Assembly (NCBI GenBank): GCA_946803715.1
Contig: CAMPET010000051.1
Location: 38,729-53,420 of the forward strand
Source: Beroe ovata
Lineage: Eukaryota; Ctenophora; Nuda; Beroida; Beroidae
Reading direction: 5' to 3'
DNA: 14,692 nucleotides
Every line of letters starts with the position of its first letter. The stretch's first letter is position 1. Under the pieces are notes generated by a model. The model saw only the letters and a program-made list of their open reading frames with translations, made no database searches and was not told the DNA's origin. Position numbers and translations under genes: made by a program. This document shows, in pieces, positions 1 to 9,300 of the stretch.

Positions 1-115
1 ATATATGTGAGCATATAGGTGAGCATATAGGTGAGTGAGCATATAGGTGAGCATATAGGGAGCATATAGGTGAGCATATAGGTGAGCATATAGGTGAGTG
101 AGCATATAGGCGAGG
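1..115. repeat. 12-bp minisatellite
   Basis: About nine copies of the unit gagcatataggt are seen head to tail from the window edge. Some copies carry a 4-bp insertion (gagtgagcatataggt) and one is shortened. The array probably continues to the left of the window. It lies upstream of the first recognised receptor exon, so it may be intronic. The units are contiguous with no unique spacers, which rules out a CRISPR array. Confidence 0.9.
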
Positions 116-308
116 TAGCAAAATTCCTGGGATATGTTGACTTTTTCCTGTTATATTCCTGTCTGTTTAGTGTCATATGTCGACTCGTTTCTGTCAGTAT
201 AAGTGTCATTTATTGACTCGTTGGAAAGTTGCGAATATGATTTTGATCGATAATTGAATGATAGGTTTTGCTGTTTTAACTGCAATTTATACTTCTTCTT
301 TTTTGTAG

Positions 309-2280
309 AAATTTTCATTGCATACGTCTTCCCGAAGGTTATTGTTACTACAAGATACTTGGAGTTTCCTTCCAAAGTAAGAAGAGTGATGTTATTCTGA
401 AGAAACGATTCGGGGCTAACGGATACCACGAACCAAAACATAAAATCGGTGAGTATGCGTCTTAATAACAACGCGTTATTTCCGATTAACGCGCTATTGT
501 CGCTATTTTCTCACCACCAGCAGGTTACTTTTCATCTAGCGCGTTACTATAGTTGCTCTTCCATTGTATCCGTAAACAAGAATGAATCAAGATGTGCTAG
601 AAATTTTCCCTGATAGCGTCACAAACCCCGGTATTATACATACCGACTCTAGTTGAGTCATGATCCGCGGTTTGTAAAGTCGAGGTCACAATCACGCGTT
701 GCATTTAACGCGTGATTCCTCCACCACAAAAAACAGAACATATAAAACCCTTCTCCTCGCAGAACCGGGTCAGTCCAAGTTTGTTACTCAACCACTCGGC
801 CGTCTCTTGACCCAAGAATCGCGGGTCGCGGCCATCATTTCCAAGACGTCGGAGAAGTATCACTGTTATAAGAAGAGTTTTATCTGGCTGATAATTGTCA
901 TATCTTACGTGATATGCTGGTCGCCCGTGTCCGGTACGTAGAAATGGGGTTTTATGGGAAGAAGCTTGAAATGGGGTTATTTTCATTATTCAAGAATCAT
1001 TAGATATTGACTCATTTCCGACGGTATATTAAAGGCGTTAATGATCTGCTAAATCATTGATTCGATCCTTCTTACTTTCAACCGAGATATATCTAAAATC
1101 CACCCTCTCTACCCAGTTTTAGGAATTGCAATGAACTTCCTGGACGCGTACTGCGAGAGCATTTTTCCCAGGGGACTAATCATCGCAGTCTTCGTTATCG
1201 CCATTATCAACAGGTAATTACAGGGTAAGAATATCTAGCCGAATTTGAATGTGGCAAGTTCAATGAATATGGTACGCGAGCGGGAAATGATTTCAACATT
1301 TTCAAAAAATTCAGTTTTTTTCAGAAAATTTCAATTCAAACAAAATCAATACAATTTTCAATTCAAACCAAATCAACCTCTTATATAATTAGTAATTATA
1401 TAATTACCATTCTCAATTATTTCCCTCTCCTTCCCAGCTGTGTGAACCCCGTTATCTACGGTTTTCTCCATCATCAAGTAAGGAAGACCTTCGCCGACAT
1501 CCTATGGTGTCGAAGTACTCAACAGAGGCTGAGAAATGAACAAATTGAGGTGGGAATTCGAGCAAATTTTTGAGATTTTTTTAAGATGGTTTAGGATCTA
1601 TAACAGCGATCCTTTGAGCCGATCATCGAGGCAAGTGGGGCAAATCCTTGCCTCACTTTAGCTTGTGACGTGTACAGTGTAACTTACGCGTCACATTACA
1701 AGCACTTCAGCTAGCAGAAGATTCAGCACAATCACACTCTCTTACCCCACTCCAGGAACAACAAGTACTCTACCCATACAGTGGAACTCTCTCAACAGTT
1801 GTATCCGATGAGAACTTGCACAGAACTTCCACCCAATCTCTGGCAGCGTGCCAACAGCAACAGCAACAACTACAACGTCCACCGCCACCAGCCAATCAGA
1901 CGCGAGCATTTCTCTTCCGCAGTGATTCATTCGCGCGGCAGACTTTTGTCAGGGAAGATGTATACCGTGGAAATCATGGTGACGTGCGATCAGTAACGAA
2001 TTCATTTTCCCGTGCCCGCGGGTCCTCGACAAAAGTACGGAACACGTTTGCAAGGTCCAATAGTTTGAACTTGTCTTGGAAAGGGTCAAGAAGGCGAAGA
2101 AGTTTGAATGATAGGAAATCCTTGGTTTCGGGCGACAGAAAATGGGGGAGAGCGAATTCTTGGACAAACGCCAGAAATATCTCGTTCAAAGTGAGAAATG
2201 GGCGTGGTCAGAGTATTCGGGAACCGAGTGATTGTGTGGTTGTGAAGGGTGCGCAACTGTGTAGCACTTATCATGCTTAG
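309..2280 (+). CDS. Class A (rhodopsin-family) G-protein-coupled receptor, 3' part
   Basis: The 5' part, with TM1 to most of TM5, lies outside the window. The exons I read are 309-448, 763-933, 1117-1213, 1438-1549 and 1756-2280 (stop TAG). All have GT-AG introns, and the codon phase matches at every junction. Exon 309-448 ends TM5 (YCYYKIL) and enters a basic third cytoplasmic loop. The exon at 763 carries TM6 with the CWSP form of the CWxP motif. The next two carry TM7 with NSCVNPVIYG, the NPxxY motif, followed by helix 8. The last exon is a long cytoplasmic tail with six Gln in a row, PPPP and Arg-rich Ser sites such as RRRRSLND and RSNSLN, which resemble kinase targets. The residue at the opsin retinal-lysine position in TM7 is Ile, so this is not an opsin. 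The ligand is unknown. The acceptor of the first exon is uncertain: 309 has a good polypyrimidine tract, but the first ten residues do not look like TM5, and an acceptor just before 338 keeps the same frame. Confidence 0.8.
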
Positions 2281-2599
2281 GCTTTTGTAGGTAAATTTAG
2301 GTTGAAGAAAGAATTTCGGATTTCGGAAATTCTCTTCTATTAGTATTTGTTAGTTAATATAAAAAGGGGGGTTCCATAAAAGAGAAAATTATATGCAATT
2401 TAACAAATTTCCCCAGAATGGAAAAACATGCTCCTAAATATAATATAAAGATTTAAACTTATTCTATCTGATGTTCTAAAAACAAAAATGGAATTATAGA
2501 TAATCATTATGATATGACTATAAGTATAACTATGAGATCGCAAAAATCGCATGACGTAAAATTAAAAAAGGGTGATAAATTTCACCATTTGTCAAAAGT
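2281..2599. other. Intergenic 3' flanks of convergent genes
   Basis: This AT-rich stretch separates the stop of the receptor gene (+) from the stop of the small membrane-protein gene (-). It should hold both 3' UTRs. I see no canonical AATAAA on either strand; aatataaag near 2440 is the nearest variant. No other gene is seen. Confidence 0.5.
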
Positions 2600-3149
2600 T
2601 TACTCGGACTTCTTTTCTTGGGAGTCAGTTGAACTTGAACTTGAAGATTCTTCCTGATTCACCTTTTTCCTGAAAATACAGCCCATCTCAGTCACAAATA
2701 TTTCAATTTGTCGATCATCCTTTTTGGAATTGGGACATGGTTCCGGTTTCACGAATTTGGAACGAAACACCAGTTCAATTTCAAAAACCAGTTCAAAAAG
2801 AGTCCTGAAAGTGAACAGTTTACATTTCCACATTTCAAATTCAAGCTTCCGAAAACCAAACGAATACTCAATTCTTCAATATTTTGACGTACCTACGTAT
2901 CGGCTGAAGGAAGTAGCTGTCTGTAAATGTGAGAACGAAGAAGAAATACACGGAGAAGATTGCGACGAGCGACTCCAGCGCGCAGCTCATCAGAATGTAG
3001 AGACCGTACGCGAGGATGCGCGTCGCTGCGTTCCGATCTGCGAAACTGCCGGGGCCGGAGGCCGATTTGAAGAGGCCATAAGCCGACGTTAAGAGTTTGT
3101 TGAGATAGACGGATTCTGTGAACTGTACGTTGTAGTCTTTGGCAGGCAT
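2600..3149 (-). CDS. Small membrane protein of unknown family (two exons)
   Basis: On the minus strand, exon 1 runs from 3149 to 2893 and exon 2 from 2804 to 2600 (TAA). The 88-bp intron has a strong donor (CGTAG|GTACGT) and a pyrimidine-rich acceptor (CACTTTCAG). A split Arg codon joins the two frames exactly, giving a protein of about 153 residues. The start is the ATG for MPAKDYNVQF; the frame is open a little further upstream but has no earlier ATG. The N-terminal 45 residues are polar. A strongly hydrophobic stretch of about 30 residues follows (around ILAYGLYILMSC to VYFFFVLTF), long enough for one long helix or a re-entrant hairpin. The C-terminal half is charged and ends in a Ser/Glu/Lys-rich tail with six consecutive Ser. 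I do not recognise the family. Function is unknown, and an extra exon at the 5' end cannot be excluded. Confidence 0.6.
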
Positions 3150-4077
3150 AGTGTGAAACACAAGGAAATATTTTGTGGAATATGTATAATCCGATTCTTG
3201 AACCGAGAGATTGAAACTTTACAAAACCATTTCACCTTGAAAAATGGAAATTAAAAGTTGATAAGATAAGAAATTGTGACAAGGAAACGATTATGAAATA
3301 ACGTGGAGACTTGAACACACTTGAAATAGATCCAAGAAACTGCAATTTCTGAATACACGATCGAAGCATGGAGTGGAGGTAATTAAATTAATAAATTTTC
3401 TTGGAAAGTTATTCAATCAACAACAAAGGAGGAAAGAGTATGGCCGCTTCATTGTTTACAGTTTGTATTGTTATGATAGCACAGTGTACATTGTACAATT
3501 TGTATAAATTGTACTGATACGCGGGCACGTAAAAAAAGCGATGATTCCAGAATGTGCATTTTTGGGCTCGTAAATTTTCCTACAAAATCATAAATAATTG
3601 AAACATGTAAATTACAAAATGTACATTGTACATTGTACACACTAACGCACTATGCAATGTACATTACCACATGCATTATCACATGCAATGAACACCATCA
3701 CAGGCACTGTAAGTGTACAGTATACAACTACATTGCACCTACATTAATTTTCTCGTTGTTAAGAAATGGCTACAACTGCAAGTTATATTTCCAAATTAAT
3801 ATGGATCGTACATAATGAAATTATAATATGACTAAATAATATGACTAAATCTAATAATCTAAATCTAATAATCTTTTAGCCAACTCTTTGCTATATGGCC
3901 CAACGCCACCAATTAAGCTTTTATATTATTATTAAAGAAACGCATTTTTTTTGTTCTACTACTAGACTCAATTTCGAAGGCTACTGCAGTTTGATGCACG
4001 TACCTACTCAATACGGCTCGCTACACTGATCGAATATGTTTTGCTGGGTTTACCTATTTATATTCATTATTCACTTA
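3150..4077. other. Non-coding stretch with TGTACA-rich repeats
   Basis: This region lies upstream of the minus-strand gene, so its left end may hold that gene's promoter. From about 3480 to 3720 it is rich in the short palindromic word TGTACA/GTACATTGTAC. It includes a 9-bp-arm hairpin (gtacaattt, 4-nt loop, aaattgtac) at 3493-3514. Short open frames on both strands here come from this low-complexity sequence. I see no supported gene. Confidence 0.5.
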
Positions 4078-4104
4078 CGTGGGGTTATTACTAATAACTC
4101 CACG
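4078..4104. repeat. Short near-perfect palindrome, 1-nt loop
   Basis: The 13-bp arms cgtggggttatta and taataactccacg have a single mismatch and a one-base loop at 4091. This is the leftmost member of a cluster of palindromes. Confidence 0.8.
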
Positions 4105-4105
4105 T

Positions 4106-4224
4106 TTAAATATGTAATTGTAAACTCCGGACCATTTTACATTTTAGGTCGCTGTTTACTTTTACTCATAATATAAGTAAACAGCGACCTAAAATGTAAA
4201 ATGGTCAGGAGTTTACATATTTAA
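4106..4224. repeat. Long inverted repeat (hairpin)
   Basis: Arms 4106-4161 and 4175-4224 are separated by a 13-nt loop. The innermost 31 bp pair perfectly. Further out there is one mismatch, and the left arm has an extra 6 nt. Transcription would give a dsRNA-like hairpin. The element could be a small fold-back (MITE-like) insertion, but I see no clear target-site duplication. Confidence 0.9.
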
Positions 4225-4272
4225 TCAGCATGCAAAATATATATCCGTGTGTTTGGGTCCGTTTTCCACTGC

Positions 4273-4303
4273 ATATTTCACTGGAAAATTTCCAGTGAAA
4301 TAT
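4273..4303. repeat. Perfect palindrome, 15-bp arms, 1-nt loop
   Basis: The arm atatttcactggaaa at 4273-4287 is followed by one A and then its exact reverse complement at 4289-4303. Confidence 0.9.
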
Positions 4304-4425
4304 CCAGTAACGAGAAAATATTTTCTTGTGTTTCGGTTGAGAGCGGTCTGTGCTTGTCGCAGTATTTACTATTTTTGTGGGAAATTTATCGTGGAAATGG
4401 CATGGCTAAGTCCGCCTTTTTCGTA

Positions 4426-4502
4426 CAGAATGGGTCATCTGGATCTATGGAATGGCAGGAAAACTTTTCCTGCCATTCCATAGATCCAGATGACCCATTC
4501 TG
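4426..4502. repeat. Perfect palindrome, 38-bp arms, 1-nt loop
   Basis: Positions 4426-4463 are the exact reverse complement of 4465-4502, with a single C between them. The last 17 bp of the right arm (atccagatgacccattc, 4484-4500) are then repeated directly at 4503-4519. Zero divergence between the arms means the palindrome formed very recently or is kept identical. Confidence 0.95.
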
Positions 4503-4519
4503 ATCCAGATGACCCATTC

Positions 4520-4618
4520 ATTTTTCATGTTTTAGACTTAGAATTTCGGTAGAACAATTTCCGGAAAAGGGAACCGGAAATTGTTCTACCGAAATTCTAA
4601 GTCTAAAACATGAAAAAT
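4520..4618. repeat. Perfect inverted repeat, 45-bp arms, 9-nt loop
   Basis: Positions 4520-4564 are the exact reverse complement of 4574-4618, with aaaagggaa as the loop. It begins immediately after the direct repeat that follows the previous palindrome, so the two structures abut. No arm sequence is shared with its neighbours. Confidence 0.95.
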
Positions 4619-4733
4619 AAAATTATTGCAGCAAGAAATATATTTTGTACAACTACACAAACTATAATACAACGATATGACTCAAGTCTCAACTTGGAGT
4701 GTTGTAAGATTTATCACACTTCCAGAGAGTATA

Positions 4734-4850
4734 CACACACCTAGCACGCATCACGTAGGACTAGGTGTGTGCATGTGTGTCATGTGTGTGTGTGTGTGCA
4801 CATTTTACATGTGTTTGCATTACATGTGTAAGTGTACTGCTTGTTAGGGT
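4734..4850. repeat. TG/CA microsatellite with hairpin
   Basis: A TG-rich tract (gtgtgtgtgtgtg and variants) is preceded by the pair cacacacctag at 4734-4744 and ctaggtgtgtg at 4761-4771. These are exact 11-bp inverted arms around a 16-nt loop. The sequence is low complexity, and the short open frame in it has no coding character. Confidence 0.8.
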
Positions 4851-5159
4851 GTGTGCTTCAGTTTATGCAACGTGGTCATTTACAAGCAATGAAAAATTCA
4901 TCGAAAATTCCAGATCACGTCCAAAATTCGTGATAAATGAGTATGAACTATGAAAATTTCATTGAAATTGAATCCGGCAACGTTTTGCGCGATTCTTATA
5001 GTTGAATTTTACATAAACATTGTACGAAAAAGTGTTCATGTCGTCAAATTTTATCGGAATTGGGAATTGGGCATTCGAATGCCGGCCGATGTTACGCGAG
5101 AAACAATGTGCAATGGAGAGTAAATAATATTAATAATATTAACCGGTGTTAACGAAAAC
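4851..5159. other. Non-coding, nothing recognised
   Basis: This AT-rich sequence holds simple runs such as taatattaataatatt near 5125. I see no gene or named element in it. Confidence 0.5.
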
Positions 5160-5745
5160 AGAAAAGGGGATGCCATCCCCGGGATGGAAGGAAAAAGACG
5201 CGCGTGTGCCTTACCTTGTTTCTCGCGCGTGCCTTACCTTCCTCATTCCTGCTTAGCTTCACCGACGGCCTTTTTCGGCCTTCAATTCGAAAGCGCGCGC
5301 ACGAAAACAGAGGTCAGATAAAATCTGTCAATATTTTGCCGCGACCATGAGAATACTGAATACTGTGCGCGCGGTTAGGCTTTGTCTGACCATCAAAGCC
5401 TGCGCGGCGCGGCGGCCACTTTGTCGGGCGATGCCAAACCGCTGATGCAGATGCAAGCCGCAACGCGGCTTGCGTCAGCAATCTGTTTGAGAATAAGTTT
5501 GCGCCGCGCGCGCGAAACGATATTATCGACATGGTCTATCATCGATCGACAAGTTTTTTGGCTTATTGCGCAATCAAACGCGAGTGTGCACACGTTGCGC
5601 GCCCCTGTTCTACTCAGTGAACTGAAAAGTCGTAGAAAACCACGGAGACGCGCAGCGCGCGCGGAGTATTTGGGTCCGGTCACGCAGCGCGGGAACAAAC
5701 GCGAGATACATAGATCAAAACAATTTTAAAAGTGCAATGTGCGCG
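5160..5745. promoter_or_regulatory. CpG-dense block, possible promoter or island
   Basis: This block is visibly richer in CG dinucleotides (gcgcgcgcac, gcggcgcggcggcc, cagcgcgcgcgg) than the AT-rich sequence on both sides. A direct repeat of cgcgcgtg(tg)ccttacctt lies at about 5199-5237. Overlapping open frames occur on both strands (for example 5382-5729 + and 5393-5698 -), as expected when GC-rich sequence has few stop codons, and neither looks like a protein. It ends about 640 bp before the first LRRC56 coding exon, so it could hold that gene's promoter and an untranslated first exon. That role is inferred from position and composition only. Confidence 0.35.
5441..5479. repeat. GC-rich hairpin
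   Basis: The arms gcaagccgc (5453-5461) and gcggcttgc (5465-5473) pair perfectly around AAC. The outer bases gctga and tcagc extend the pairing imperfectly. No function is evident. Confidence 0.55.
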
Positions 5746-6380
5746 CCACCGTCAGTGCATCTGGAGGGACCAGAGCATTGAAGTATTGCGTTGTATGTTG
5801 TTACTGATCTTGATTTTAAATTTGATGTACCTTTGTTATTCTGTATTACGGACATAAAATTCACAGATTGTTGCCTCAGAAGAATCCTTCTTTTTTTGAA
5901 ATATATCTTTTCATGAAGACCATTTTGGTTTTGATTTTATCAAGCTTTTATAATGGACTAGGGGACCCATTCAGACTGTTTGTGCTGAATTCCAAATTGT
6001 GATACGGGTGAAAATAGCTTAGACATCTGAGAAACCACCCAGAATTAACTGCTTACCTGGCTCAAACTCTCAAAATGCTCCACAAGAAATACCTCGCAGA
6101 AATATTTTGAATCCTGCAGGGTGCTGATTTAACCCTCACTTTAACCATTGAGTTCAAATAACATTTGATTCCATACATTGAACAATGATTCATATCCTTA
6201 AACTTATCAACACTACTAATTGCAATCAAATTTGAGGCACCACTGTGAATCATGTGCAAATAATCACCAAAAGGAAGTAATAAGGCTCCCAAAAGCCTCA
6301 TGTCAGTGGTTTCACTTGTTGCTTAACATAAGTCTGTTCACGTGAGACCATTCTCTTCCAAGGAATGTTAAGTGTGGAAA
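5746..6380. other. Presumed 5' region of LRRC56
   Basis: No convincing coding exon is visible here on either strand. The minus-strand open frame at 6062-6301 has no splice partners or protein features. The end of this region must include the 5' UTR or an upstream intron of LRRC56, because the exon holding the start codon at 6381 opens somewhere to its left. Confidence 0.4.
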
Positions 6381-9300
6381 ATGACTTCTGTTCATATGCC
6401 ACTGTACAATTCTTTTGATAAAGGAGGAATTAGGTAAGTCAGTATCAATTTTACATATCAGTATCCCGTATCTTATACCTAGTATTCTCCTTGGGAATCT
6501 ATTGAAGTTAACCCTCATTTAATAAAACAATTTAACGTTTCAGTGATGTTGTCAGACAAGATGTGGTGGCAAGGCCAAGTACACCTTCATTTAGAATTGT
6601 ATCAACTCCAGCAGTGAATCCATCACCTACATTCACTGAGGAATTTGAAGAGGAAGAAGTGCTCTTTGAAGATGTCCTATCACCCAAAAAACTGGTAGGG
6701 GAATAGCTCTATCTATGGCTGGATTATTATAAAAATGTAGGTATGGTGCCTTTGGTTATACCATCTTGTGTTCTATTCTTATAGGTTGTTGTTCAAATCA
6801 GTTGTAGACTTGTTATGGCAAAGACAATTTTAGCATATACATATTAGTCAAAATAGTATGATATTGAATGTTGAGCTGATAAGTCAGAGGGTTTGGGTCA
6901 AAAATTTCATACACACCACGTAATATTTGAGGATTTGCAGTCATCTCAAATTCAAACATTGAAACACTGGCCAACCCTCTGACTTTCATAATAAGAGCTA
7001 GCCCTGTCTTGAAATTTGAGTTTGGTATTTTGGAATTACTTGCAGGAGATCCTTCACATATTTCCTAATCAAAAAGTGAAAATTTTTGACCCCACCCCAT
7101 CTTGATCAACATAGTGTTGTTAATAATTGAGCTGACATCGTAATTGCTGTTGCATGCTTTTGGAAATAATCATAACCCCTGTTATTTGGCTTGTGTCAAT
7201 CCTGGAATTTCTCATAAACCAACAACTTTCCCTCATTCCCTTGACTTACACAAAAAAACCTGCCCAAATTTCAAAGTAATATGTGAAGGTTCTCTTCTGC
7301 AGGAGAGTATTCCATCTGGAAAAGATCTGGAAGATGAACTAGATGGGTACATTTGTGGTGGTAAACCACTGGTTTTACTGGTAGGCATTGTTTCTGATTA
7401 TAGCTGTGCAGTACCCCATTTTTATCTGTTTAGTGCTCCATTTCAATCAGAAAATTTGGTTTTGTATTGATTTGAGCTGACAATAGCTTTAAGTCAAGAC
7501 TTCAGTTTCCCTTGCTTTATCAAGTGTTCTGTATTTTGATGTTTTAAAAGAGACATAGTGAGAAAATATGCTGACAATACGTATTCAAATAGCTAATAAC
7601 TTAAATAGTGATTTATTTCGAAAATCAGGATGTTTTGTTGTGCTGCATGGTTGTTTCTGTTGATGTTTTCAAACCAGTAAAGTTTTATGGTAATTTGTTA
7701 TGGCTGAAGCTTCATGCATCACTCAAAAACAATGCATGTGTTTTTTGATAAATGCCGAAAGATGAGGATTAGATGAGGAGCAGGACAGTTATTTGATGAG
7801 TGGCGAAAGATAGATTAAACACAAATTTCAAGTTCAGTAAACTTCTTATTCTCGACCGTGGCATATCACCTCTGATAAACTTCTGATCCATTTCAGCGCC
7901 AACTTACCGGGTTTTCTGACCTATCCCAAGTCATATCCATGGACTTGCTAGTCGACACCACAGAGAGCAGCTTGGGATCACTGGGGAACTATCTCCCCAA
8001 TCTGTGTGAACTAAGGTAAGTCAGTAACAGTACAAACACCACAGTCGCAAGCACCACAAGCACAAACACTGTGAACAAACACGTACGACACAAACACAAA
8101 ATGACAAACACTCTCGCCACACACTGACACACAGACACACAGTGACACAGACACAGACACATACACACACACACACACAAATTACACGCACACACAAAAG
8201 CGCCATTAGTTTAGGTTTTCCGTAGTATCACTTCTACACGAATCACATCTAGGTAGGTACAGTCTACACGACGCTCATTAAAACAATTAAAAAGCAAACA
8301 CAAACACTGCAAACACAAACGTCACACAAACACTCTCGCCATAACAAACACACCATTATATACCTCGTGGCTGAAATATCCGGTGTTGTAACATGTGTTA
8401 TTTTGGGTGTTTTCTCACACTTTTCGTATTATGCTTCGCTTGAGGCATATATCGTGTTATTCCACACTTTCTCGTTAAGTAACTATATATTATCCCACAC
8501 TTTCTCGTAACTATATATTTTCTCAGGTTATCCGGAAGTAGAATTACCTCAGTCCGAGATCTGGGTACCACACTACGGTGTTTGCAAGTGTTGTGGATGA
8601 GTCGGTGTGGATTGGAGGACCTCGATGGGATAGGGTCAATCGGACAACTCAAGGTTTGATCAGATTAATTGGTAACTGACTGATAATTACTTGAAAGTTA
8701 CTTGAAAACTACTTGATAATTACTTGATAGTTACTTGATAATTATCTATGCAGATTTAGTCTTGTTATTTCCAACAAAATCAACGTCATTTTCTGATATC
8801 TCGGGAAATTGATTAATCACATGATAATCGTATATTTGTTACTGCTTATCTGATTATAGTCACGTTACTTAAGTACCCAGTGTTCTAGTGATTTGCAAAA
8901 ATCCCAGGGACGTGCTGATCAGTTCAAAAAGTTGACGTCACAATTTTATTGCACGATTTTATTGCACGAACATAATCATTCATGACGAGTGATAAATCTC
9001 TATGAAATTCAGAGTATTTTATGAAGGAGCAATTTTCACCAAATGCTGTCATCATTATTCGTACAGGCATACCATTTGAGTCACTATTTGTGCATGCCCA
9101 GTCACAATGATAGCAATTTTACTGTTGTGTTTTACCACTCTCGTTTTGGGAAACCAAGATGTCAAAGACTATTTGGAAACAGTTGCAAAGTTCGGTGCGG
9201 ATCCCATGGTCATCGATCAGAAACCCGGGTTATTTGAAGAACCGGACGACAAAAGCGACCATTATGCATCCAAGATCATATCAGCACAAATGGTGGATAA

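Noticed and set aside
1-115. Possible CRISPR-like array
   Set aside because: The 12-bp units are contiguous with no unique spacers, in a eukaryotic window. It is a minisatellite.
151-471. A 106-codon open frame on the minus strand
   Set aside because: It is low-complexity, Lys/Ser/Asn-rich and has no domain. The plus strand here gives a phased exon with good splice sites that fits the receptor.
309-2280. Opsin identity for the receptor
   Set aside because: The TM7 position that carries the retinal-binding Lys in opsins is Ile here, six residues before the NPxxY Asn.
4247-4503. Two overlapping plus-strand open frames of about 80 codons
   Set aside because: They run into a perfect palindrome and have no start context, splice sites or domain features.
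5382-5729. Overlapping open frames on both strands in the CpG-rich block
   Set aside because: GC-rich sequence has few stop codons. The translations are Arg/Ala-rich with no recognisable fold, splice partners or conservation.
7144-7470. A 108-codon open frame in LRRC56 intron 2
   Set aside because: Only the 78-bp part with splice sites is worth keeping as a cassette candidate. The rest has no coding character.
7989-8206. Cys/Val-rich short open frames on the minus strand
   Set aside because: They are translations of the CA microsatellite.
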